From positions 517,668-522,764 of the forward strand of contig NZ_CP048741.1 of assembly GCF_018336475.1 (NCBI RefSeq): DNA of 5,097 bases, in the 5' to 3' direction. This DNA comes from Romboutsia sp. 13368. Lineage in GTDB: Bacteria; Bacillota; Clostridia; Peptostreptococcales; Peptostreptococcaceae. Below are positions 1 through 5,097 of this stretch, piece by piece (the stretch's first letter is position 1; each line of letters starts with the position of its first letter). The translations under genes were made by a program, and so were the position numbers. The notes below the pieces were generated by a model. That model was given only the letters and a program-made list of their open reading frames with translations, searched no databases and had not been told where the DNA came from.

Positions 1-828
1 ATTATTAAAATCATCTTTAAACTTTTCTTCTAAATACATATCTACAAGTAATTTACTATTATCTTTATTTAGAGGTGGAAATATATTTATTATATTTTTA
101 GGTGTTTGATAAATATAAAATACTACTAGAGATTTATCATATATACGTACCTTGAAAGAGCCAACATCTAATTTAAAGAAAAATTGATAAAATTTATTTT
201 CAGGATTATTTTCAAAAAAAATTTCATAGTACTCATCTACAATTAAATCATCAGTTATGGAATAAGAAAAAAATAAATAGATAGCTTCTATGCAAATGTC
301 TCTAATTAAATTAATTTTATTATTGAATTGGAGCTTATTAATAGAAGAATTTAAAATTTTAAAGAATATTGGAAAATTATTTGATTCACCTAAATTTAAA
401 TATTTATTTTCAATATTATCAACATTAGCATAAGTATTAGATGATAGGGGACAAAAACAGTTAATATAAGATATTAAATTAAAGTAGCTATCATATAGAC
501 CTTTAAATATATTTTTATAATAAGATTGAGAATATTGTTTTTTTAATATATCAACCTTAGTTAATATATCTAGACTGTACAGAAGAAGTGTATTTAGATT
601 ATTTTCTATGTTTTTATCTAATCTTATACTAGGGGTGTTTTTCAGTAAAAGCTCATCATTGTAAGTACATTTATATAAATTACACATGACCTTTATATTT
701 TTTAAATTTTCTTTTTTTAAATCAGTAAGAAAATTTAAATGATTATATATATTAGAGGATATTATTGCATTAATTAGAAAATCAATGCATATACATTTTT
801 GAACTATAAATATTAAGTCATTTTTCAT
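1..828 (-). CDS. Unrecognised hypothetical protein, 3' end beyond the left edge
   Basis: Reading leftward from an ATG at 828-826, the frame stays open for 276 codons to base 1 with no stop, so the C-terminus is missing. The start is supported by AAGGATGG (840-833) four bases upstream of the ATG. The protein begins MKNDLIFIVQKCICIDF. I recognise no family, catalytic motif or signal peptide. It is rich in Asn (38 of 276), Ile, Leu, Lys and aromatic residues. It has seven Cys, four of them in CxC pairs (C12/C14, C124/C126), plus C49, C54 and C179. Residues 13-25 are fairly hydrophobic, but there is no convincing membrane helix. It is divergent from yqfC and shares its 222-base upstream region. 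An open frame this long is unlikely by chance in such AT-rich DNA, where TAA and TAG are frequent. That it is a real gene is well supported; its function is unknown. Confidence 0.8.
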   Translation of the reverse strand, partial: MKNDLIFIVQKCICIDFLINAIISSNIYNHLNFLTDLKKENLKNIKVMCNLYKCTYNDELLLKNTPSIRLDKNIENNLNTLLLYSLDILTKVDILKKQYSQSYYKNIFKGLYDSYFNLISYINCFCPLSSNTYANVDNIENKYLNLGESNNFPIFFKILNSSINKLQFNNKINLIRDICIEAIYLFFSYSITDDLIVDEYYEIFFENNPENKFYQFFFKLDVGSFKVRIYDKSLVVFYIYQTPKNIINIFPPLNKDNSKLLVDMYLEEKFKDDFNN

Positions 829-948
829 ATAACCATCCTTTCTAAAAAATTATAAGAAGTATTAATTTATTTTATTCTTAATCTAGTAGAAGTTTACATA
901 TATATTAAAATTTAGTATATATAATCTGACTATAGAACTTATGCACTA

Positions 949-1010
949 AAATAATACGATAGATATATACTATATTATGAAATAATACGATAGATATATA
1001 CTATATTATG
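949..1010. repeat. Perfect 31-bp tandem duplication (two copies)
   Basis: Bases 949-979 and 980-1010 are identical over all 31 positions and directly adjacent; identity breaks on both sides (948 A versus 979 G, 980 A versus 1011 C), giving exactly two copies. Each copy holds an imperfect inverted repeat: ATAATA, a CGA bulge, TAG, a 7-base centre, CTA, TATTAT (951-978 and 982-1009). The array sits 40 bases upstream of the yqfC start. It could be a recent slippage duplication or a doubled operator; in DNA this AT-rich, the weak dyad may be accidental. Confidence 0.95.
965..991 (+). promoter_or_regulatory. Candidate sigma-E-like promoter for the yqfC operon
   Basis: ATATA at 965-969 resembles the -35 core (ATATT) of sigma-E promoters. 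After 14 bases, AATACGAT at 984-991 matches the -10 consensus CATACAAT at six of eight positions. The -35 part lies in the first repeat copy and the -10 part in the second. Transcription would begin near 998, giving a leader of about 50 bases. Sigma-E control of yqfCD is known in Bacillus subtilis; its use here is inference. AT-rich sequence gives many near matches, so confidence is low. Confidence 0.3.
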
Positions 1011-1038
1011 CTAAAAATAAGTGATGAAAATGTATTGT

Positions 1039-1045
1039 GGAGGTG
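1039..1045 (+). promoter_or_regulatory. Ribosome binding site of yqfC
   Basis: GGAGGTG lies five bases before the ATG at 1051. The codon immediately upstream in frame (1048-1050) is TAA, so translation cannot start earlier; this fixes the yqfC start. Confidence 0.9.
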
Positions 1046-1050
1046 GATAA

Positions 1051-1287
1051 ATGTTAGAGATTTCTAATGATTTACAAGTAAATCAACCAACTGTGACAAC
1101 TATAGGAAATACATTTGTAAGTGTAGAAAATTATTTATCGATACTAGAATATGAAAATAATTTAATAAGAGTAAAAACGAAAGCTAAAACAATTAAAATC
1201 TTAGGAGATAAGCTTTTATTAAAATATATTACAGAAGGAGAAATAGGTATAAAGGGAATTATATACAGTATTGAGTATGTAGATTAG
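1051..1287 (+). CDS. yqfC: Sporulation protein YqfC (YabP/YqfC family)
   Basis: A 78-residue protein of the YabP/YqfC sporulation family. In Bacillus subtilis yqfC is expressed in the mother cell under sigma-E; its molecular role is poorly defined. The sequence is a small beta-rich domain without a signal peptide or membrane helix, with family-like stretches NTFVSVENY (residues 20-28) and IKILGDKLLLKY (48-59). It is somewhat shorter than B. subtilis YqfC (about 90 residues), mostly at the N-terminus, but an in-frame TAA directly before the ATG excludes a longer start. The strongest support is context: yqfD follows after 12 bases. The gene ends in TAG, whose last two bases belong to the Shine-Dalgarno sequence of yqfD, so the two genes are probably translationally linked. 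Confidence 0.9.
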   Translation: MLEISNDLQVNQPTVTTIGNTFVSVENYLSILEYENNLIRVKTKAKTIKILGDKLLLKYITEGEIGIKGIIYSIEYVD

Positions 1288-1291
1288 GAGG
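1286..1291 (+). promoter_or_regulatory. Ribosome binding site of yqfD overlapping the yqfC stop
   Basis: AGGAGG shares its first two bases with the TAG stop of yqfC and lies eight bases before GTG at 1300. The perfect spacing is the main reason to accept the GTG start. Ribosomes terminating on yqfC would uncover or reuse this site. Confidence 0.85.
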
Positions 1292-1299
1292 ATATACAA

Positions 1300-2595
1300 G
1301 TGATAAGTTATATAAGAGGATACTATGTTATAACTGTAGAAGGCGTTTCGGTAGAAAAATTTTTAAATCATTTAATGAGAAATGGTATAAAAGTATATAA
1401 TGTAAAGAAAATAAGTAGTACAAAGATTGAATTTAACTTAGATAGAGAAGATATTAAAGCATTTAAAAATGTATATAGAGGCAGTAATTTTGATGTAAAG
1501 ATAAAACAAAGTACAGGGATACCATTTATATTAAAAAGAGTATATAAAAATAAAGCTATGTGGATATGTGCTATTATATCATTATTTTTACTTATTATGA
1601 CGTCTCAATTTGTAACTGATATATATATACAAGTTCCTGAAGGAATTAAAAAGGATGAAATAAGAAAAGAGCTATATGAAGCTGGATTAAAGCCAGGAGT
1701 TTATAAAAAAAGTATAGATAGAAAAGAAATAAGAGACCATGTAATGTTAAAGTTTGATGAAGTAGCTTATCTTTCAATAAATGTAAAGGGAACTAATATA
1801 TTTGTAACCGTAACAAAAAAGGCAGAGACACTTAAATCAGTAGAACAATCAAATTATTGTAATATAATTGCTAAGAAAGATGGTATAATAGAAAAGGTAA
1901 TAGCAAGAAGTGGAAATTCTGTAGTTAATAAAGGTGATATAGTTAGAAAGGGAGATATTTTAGTAAGTGGATCTAACAATAAATCAATTCCGGAAGTATG
2001 GGCAACTACATTTTATGAAGCTTCTAATAGTGCAAGCTATGAAGAAATAGTTAAAGAGAAAACTGGTAATAAAAAAAATATATATACTTTAAGTTTTTAT
2101 GATAATGAATATACTATAAGAAAAAGTATAAAGTATAATAATTATACTATTGAAAATAATGAGTATAAGTTGTCTTTAGGAAATTATACATTCCCACTAA
2201 GAATAAAAGTGAGTACATTCTATGAAACTAAAGATAAAAAAGTAGAAAAAGATAAAGAACAGGTTAAAAAAGAATTAAAAGAGAAAACTTTAAAACAACT
2301 AGATTATACTATACCTGCATCTGCAAGAATAATAGATTCTAAACATAATTATAATGTTAATAAAAATATGCTAGAATATACAATAACAGTACAAACATCT
2401 GAGAACATAGCTAATATATATTCTTTAAGTAAAGCAGAAGCTGAGAATATGATTAGAGAGCAAAATACCCCTAAAGAAGGAGAAGAAGTTCAACCATCTA
2501 ACCCAGAAAAAAGACCTATAAATGATATTAGAAACGAATTTGAAGATACTGACAATAAAGAAGATGACTCTAATAAACAAAATGATAATCAATAA
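1300..2595 (+). CDS. yqfD: Sporulation membrane protein YqfD
   Basis: A 431-residue single-pass membrane protein of the YqfD sporulation family, in B. subtilis part of the sigma-E mother-cell regulon; its exact biochemical role is not established. Residues 1-75 form a cytoplasmic-side N-terminal domain beginning MISYIRGYYVITVEG, typical of the family. Residues about 86-105 (AMWICAIISLFLLIMTSQFV) are a membrane helix. After it, IYIQVPEG and the segment to about residue 173 resemble a POTRA-like fold (my inference). The stretch around GIIEKVIARSG and KGDIVRKGDILVSG (196-224) resembles a lipoyl/HlyD-like beta segment and is a recognisable YqfD feature. Residues from about 388 to the end are a polar, disordered-looking tail rich in Asn, Asp, Glu and Lys. 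The start is GTG, supported by AGGAGG. Length is a little above the usual roughly 400, owing to the tail. Confidence 0.93.
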   Translation: MISYIRGYYVITVEGVSVEKFLNHLMRNGIKVYNVKKISSTKIEFNLDREDIKAFKNVYRGSNFDVKIKQSTGIPFILKRVYKNKAMWICAIISLFLLIMTSQFVTDIYIQVPEGIKKDEIRKELYEAGLKPGVYKKSIDRKEIRDHVMLKFDEVAYLSINVKGTNIFVTVTKKAETLKSVEQSNYCNIIAKKDGIIEKVIARSGNSVVNKGDIVRKGDILVSGSNNKSIPEVWATTFYEASNSASYEEIVKEKTGNKKNIYTLSFYDNEYTIRKSIKYNNYTIENNEYKLSLGNYTFPLRIKVSTFYETKDKKVEKDKEQVKKELKEKTLKQLDYTIPASARIIDSKHNYNVNKNMLEYTITVQTSENIANIYSLSKAEAENMIREQNTPKEGEEVQPSNPEKRPINDIRNEFEDTDNKEDDSNKQNDNQ

Positions 2596-2626
2596 TTTAT
2601 TGTATTAACTAAGGAGGACTATATAA

Positions 2627-3628
2627 ATGATAGTACAAAAGAATTTCATAGTTAAAGAAGAAACTTTTGAAAGAGAGTTATTTGGAAATTTCGATGAAAA
2701 TATTAAATTAATAGAGGAAACTTTAAAAATAGATGTTATTTTAAGAGAAGGTAATATAGTTTTAATGGGAGAAGAAAAAAATGTAAATCAAGCATTAAAA
2801 CTTATGACAGAGCTTCACCAAAGTGTATCAAATGGTAAAAAGCTAGATAAGCAAAGTATTTCTTATTCACTATCTTTATTATTAGAAGGAAGTGAAGATA
2901 AAATAAAAGAGCTAGAAGATACTATTGTATTAACACAAAAGGGAAAAGCTGTTCAACCTAAAACATTAGGGCAAAAAGAATACATAAATTTAATCAAAAA
3001 TAATGATATAACCTTTGGGATAGGTCCGGCAGGTACTGGTAAAACATATTTAGCAGTAGCTATGGCAGTAAAAGCATTTAAAAGAGATGAGGTTAGTAGA
3101 ATTATCCTGACAAGACCTGCAGTTGAGGCAGGAGAAAACTTAGGATTTTTACCTGGGGATTTAAAAGATAAAGTTGATCCATATTTAAGACCATTATATG
3201 ATGCATTGTTTGATATGTTAGGTGCTGATAAATTTAATAAATATCTAGAAAGAGGATTAATAGAAGTTGCCCCACTTGCCTTTATGAGGGGAAGAACTTT
3301 AGATAATGCATTTATTATATTAGATGAGGCTCAAAATACAACAAAAGAGCAAATGAAGATGTTTTTAACTAGATTAGGGTTTGGATCTAAAGCAGTAGTA
3401 ACAGGAGATTTAACTCAAACTGACTTACCAGAAAATAAGAAAAGTGGGTTAATTCATGCAAGAGATGTTTTAAAAGGTGTTGAAGGTATAGGAAGTATAA
3501 CTTTAACTCAAAGAGATGTTGTTAGACATGCATTAGTTCAAAGAATTATAGTAGCTTATGATAATTATGATAAAAGACAAGAAAAAGTAAAAATTAAAAA
3601 ACAAGATAAAAATAATAAGAAAAAGTAA
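2627..3628 (+). CDS. phoH: PhoH family ATPase (YbeZ type)
   Basis: A 333-residue cytoplasmic P-loop ATPase of the PhoH/YbeZ family, related to the nucleotide-binding part of superfamily 1 helicases. Family members are linked to RNA metabolism and, with YbeY, to rRNA maturation. An N-terminal domain of about 110 residues precedes the ATPase core. Walker A is GPAGTGKT (133-140), LTRPAVEAGE spans 161-170, Walker B with DEAQ is IILDEAQNT (230-238), and VVTGDLTQTDLP (257-268) is a helicase-like motif; all key residues are intact. The C-terminus (316-333) is a strongly basic tail with nine Lys and one Arg in 18 residues. AAGGAGG (2611-2617) lies nine bases before the ATG and the codon just upstream is TAA, so the start is firm. 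It lies 31 bases after yqfD and 28 before ybeY, consistent with one transcript. The name reflects a phosphate-starvation link in E. coli that need not apply here. Confidence 0.97.
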   Translation: MIVQKNFIVKEETFERELFGNFDENIKLIEETLKIDVILREGNIVLMGEEKNVNQALKLMTELHQSVSNGKKLDKQSISYSLSLLLEGSEDKIKELEDTIVLTQKGKAVQPKTLGQKEYINLIKNNDITFGIGPAGTGKTYLAVAMAVKAFKRDEVSRIILTRPAVEAGENLGFLPGDLKDKVDPYLRPLYDALFDMLGADKFNKYLERGLIEVAPLAFMRGRTLDNAFIILDEAQNTTKEQMKMFLTRLGFGSKAVVTGDLTQTDLPENKKSGLIHARDVLKGVEGIGSITLTQRDVVRHALVQRIIVAYDNYDKRQEKVKIKKQDKNNKKK

Positions 3629-3656
3629 TATAAAACAAAGGAAAAAAGGTGAAAAG

Positions 3657-4115
3657 ATGGAACTTATAATAGATGACAGACAAGATAAACTAAGTGTAAG
3701 TGAAGAGTTAATTGAGAAAATAAAAGATATAATAACAGAGTGTTTAGACTATGAAGGATATGATGATGATTATGAAGTAAGTTTATCTTTTGTAGACAAT
3801 AAGGAAATACATGAGTTAAATAAACAATTTAGAGGTATAGATAGACCTACAGATGTATTATCATTCCCTATGTTAACTGATGAATTTGATATAGAGTTAG
3901 AAGAAGAATCATTAGGTGATATAGTTGTATCCTTAGAAAAAGCATTTGAGCAAAGTAAAGAATATAATCATAGTTTTGAAAGAGAAGTTTGCTTTTTAGT
4001 TTGCCATAGTACATTCCATCTTTTAGGATATGACCATGATACAGAAGAAAATACAAAGCAAATGAGAGAAAAGGAAGAGTATATACTTAATAAGTTAAAC
4101 ATAACGAGGGAGTAA
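3657..4115 (+). CDS. ybeY: Endoribonuclease YbeY (rRNA maturation factor)
   Basis: A 152-residue single-domain, zinc-dependent endoribonuclease of the UPF0054 family, which acts in 16S rRNA 3'-end maturation, late ribosome quality control and small-RNA functions. The family signature FRGIDRPTDVLSFP spans 58-71 and includes the conserved Arg59. The metal site HxxxHxxxxxH is complete: His117, His121 and His127 within HSTFHLLGYDH. The usual Gly after the first His is Ser here, which does not affect a metal ligand and is probably lineage variation. Residues 31-40 and 74-86 are strongly acidic. AAGGTG (3646-3651) lies five bases upstream of the ATG. Position directly after phoH is the conserved arrangement (ybeZ-ybeY in E. 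coli) and fits a joint RNA-processing role. Confidence 0.97.
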   Translation: MELIIDDRQDKLSVSEELIEKIKDIITECLDYEGYDDDYEVSLSFVDNKEIHELNKQFRGIDRPTDVLSFPMLTDEFDIELEEESLGDIVVSLEKAFEQSKEYNHSFEREVCFLVCHSTFHLLGYDHDTEENTKQMREKEEYILNKLNITRE

Positions 4116-4120
4116 GCTTT

Positions 4121-4834
4121 ATGAAAAAAACTAAAGCTCGTCAAGGTATAATTAAAGCTTTTAATGCAGCGATAGAAGGAATAATATATACCTTTAAATT
4201 TGAAAGGAATATGAAAATTCATTATTTTATAGCTGTATTAATTCTTATAGCTAGTTTATTTTTGGGTTTAGAAAAAATAGAAATGATATTTTTAGTTTTC
4301 GCAATAAGTTTAGTTGTAATAGCTGAAATGTTTAACACTGCTGTGGAAAAAACTATAGATATGATAACTGATGAATACCATCCTCTTGCTAAAATTGCTA
4401 AAGATGTGGCTGCTGGGGGAGTTTTAATAGCAGCATTAAACTCACTTGTAGTAGGGTATTTAATATTTTATGATAAATTAACGGAAATATCTTATCATGT
4501 ATTAAATACAATAAGACAATCACAACTCCATTTAACATTAATTTGTATAGTTTTAGTGTTAATAGCAGTCGTAGTTGTAAAAGCTATAACATCAACAGGA
4601 ACACCACTAAAAGGTGGAATGCCAAGTGGACATACAGCATTAGCATTTGCTATGGCTACAGCCATTACTTTTATGTGGGAGAAAGTTGTGACTTCAACTT
4701 TAGCATATTTAATGGCAGTATTGGTTGCACAAAGTAGAATAGAAGGGAAAATACATACTTTCTGGGAAACTGTTGCAGGTGCACTTTTAGGTACTTTAAT
4801 AGCTATATTAGTATTCCAAATTCAAATATTATAA
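4121..4834 (+). CDS. dgkA: Undecaprenol kinase (DgkA family) fused to a PAP2 phosphatase domain
   Basis: A 237-residue membrane protein with two fused domains. Residues 1-118 are a DgkA-type kinase, in Gram-positives usually an undecaprenol kinase making undecaprenyl phosphate: EMFNTAVEKTIDMI (69-82) carries the Glu69, Asn72 and Glu76 set, Glu28 is the second likely metal ligand, and Lys94-Asp95 is kept. Three membrane helices lie near 34-50, 54-71 and 97-116. Residues about 135-237 are a PAP2 phosphatase: PSGH (168-171) with nucleophile-side His171, then SRIEGKIH (205-212) with catalytic His212, and about four membrane helices. Two PAP2 positions differ from the classic motifs: KxxxxxxRP reads KAITSTGTP (154-162), and the Asp after His212 is Glu216. 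Both may be normal for this fusion subfamily. GAGGGAG (4106-4112) lies inside the 3' end of ybeY, whose stop is five bases away. Likely role: recycling the cell-wall lipid carrier; the exact lipid is inferred. Confidence 0.92.
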   Translation: MKKTKARQGIIKAFNAAIEGIIYTFKFERNMKIHYFIAVLILIASLFLGLEKIEMIFLVFAISLVVIAEMFNTAVEKTIDMITDEYHPLAKIAKDVAAGGVLIAALNSLVVGYLIFYDKLTEISYHVLNTIRQSQLHLTLICIVLVLIAVVVVKAITSTGTPLKGGMPSGHTALAFAMATAITFMWEKVVTSTLAYLMAVLVAQSRIEGKIHTFWETVAGALLGTLIAILVFQIQIL

Positions 4835-4881
4835 AGTATAAATTAATATTTAAACTATATATTTTATTTTAAGATATATAT

Positions 4882-4918
4882 ACATAAAAAAGAAGTCGTG
4901 AAGACTTCTTTTTTATGT
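4882..4918 (+). terminator. Intrinsic terminator closing the yqfC-dgkA operon
   Basis: A perfect 16-bp inverted repeat (4882-4897 pairing with 4903-4918) surrounds a five-base loop, GTGAA. The inner stem GAAGTC/GACTTC is GC-richer and is flanked by six A on the left and six T on the right (4909-4914), the pattern of a Rho-independent terminator. The A-tract could let it work in both directions. It lies 47 bases after the dgkA stop. Confidence 0.9.
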
Positions 4919-5097
4919 TATAATGTAAGGTACTAAATAAGATAATAAAATATTTTAATACAAGAATATTTATTATGATTTTTTTATAATATAGGTTTAT
5001 AGAAGTGAATTAAATATAAATTATTGGATACAAAAATGAATAGAAGATAAAAATAAATAATAAAGAATTATATAATTTGTACCATATATATGAATTA
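4919..5097. other. AT-rich intergenic tail without a visible gene
   Basis: Downstream of the terminator, all ATGs on either strand meet a stop within a few codons or run off the edge without a ribosome binding site. A TATAAT at 4985-4990 could be a -10 box for a gene beyond the right edge, but no -35 match stands at 16-18 bases. Nothing else is recognisable here. Confidence 0.6.

Larger units (their letters stand above)
829..1050. other. Divergent intergenic control region
   Basis: These 222 bases separate the start codons of the leftward hypothetical gene and rightward yqfC, so promoters for both should lie here. The region is extremely AT-rich. It contains the 31-bp tandem duplication, a possible sigma-E-like promoter across the duplication junction, and the two ribosome binding sites at its ends. 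I see no tRNA, riboswitch-like structure or terminator. No small gene with a credible ribosome binding site is present: ATGs at 941 and 977 meet stops within three codons. Confidence 0.7.

Noticed and set aside
849..854. Minus-strand TATAAT upstream of the leftward gene.
   Set aside because: It is a perfect -10 hexamer, but no -35 element stands 16-18 bases away and the resulting leader would be only about 14 bases, so I do not call it a promoter.
926..955. Possible sigma-A promoter for yqfC: CTGACT, 18 bases, AATAAT.
   Set aside because: The -35 matches TTGACA at only four of six positions and the spacing is long; such matches are common in DNA this AT-rich. It remains a weak alternative to the sigma-E-like candidate.
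1008..1067. A 19-codon plus-strand frame starting at ATG 1008 and overlapping the yqfC start.
   Set aside because: It has no ribosome binding site and its ATG is part of the tandem repeat; it looks accidental.
2590..2602. Palindrome CAATAATTTATTG at the end of yqfD.
   Set aside because: A six-base AT stem around a single base cannot form a stable terminator, and phoH follows closely with its own ribosome binding site.
3868..4222. Two antisense open frames overlapping ybeY and the start of dgkA.
   Set aside because: They lie opposite confidently identified genes, lack ribosome binding sites, and their translations have no gene-like features.
4543..4737. A 64-codon plus-strand frame inside the PAP2 domain.
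   Set aside because: It is an out-of-frame shadow of the dgkA-PAP2 gene without a ribosome binding site.
4985..4990. TATAAT as a promoter for a gene beyond the right edge.
   Set aside because: No recognisable -35 element or extended -10 accompanies it, and no gene start is visible before the window ends.

Overview
The window is about three-quarters A+T. It carries a short operon read rightward and one partial gene read leftward off the left edge. The YqfC/YqfD sporulation pair, strong AGGAGG-type ribosome binding sites, AT-rich codon use and a DgkA-PAP2 fusion all point to an endospore-forming, low-GC Firmicute. The class is most likely Clostridia, possibly near Clostridioides/Peptostreptococcaceae; the family-level guess comes from the look of the proteins, not from any search.

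Layout. Bases 828 to 1 (minus strand) hold an uninterrupted 276-codon reading frame whose 3' end lies outside the window; I do not recognise its product. Bases 829-1050 are a divergent intergenic region with a perfect 31-bp tandem duplication (949-1010) and a possible sporulation-type (sigma-E-like) promoter across its junction. Five closely spaced plus-strand genes follow: yqfC (1051-1287), yqfD (1300-2595), phoH (2627-3628), ybeY (3657-4115) and a dgkA-PAP2 fusion gene (4121-4834). Gaps are 5 to 31 bases and each gene has its own Shine-Dalgarno sequence. A perfect 16-bp-stem hairpin (4882-4918) closes the operon. Bases 4919-5097 are AT-rich and show no gene.

How the genes fit together. YqfC and YqfD are mother-cell sporulation proteins in Bacillus. 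PhoH (YbeZ-type ATPase) and YbeY (metal-dependent endoribonuclease) are a conserved pair linked to rRNA maturation and ribosome quality control. The last gene encodes an undecaprenol kinase domain joined to a PAP2 phosphatase domain, so one protein may supply undecaprenyl phosphate for cell-wall synthesis from both the alcohol and the pyrophosphate. The core order is a known Firmicute arrangement. The less ordinary parts are the orphan divergent gene, the tandem duplication in the shared control region, and a terminator directly after dgkA, where many relatives continue into cdd, era and recO.
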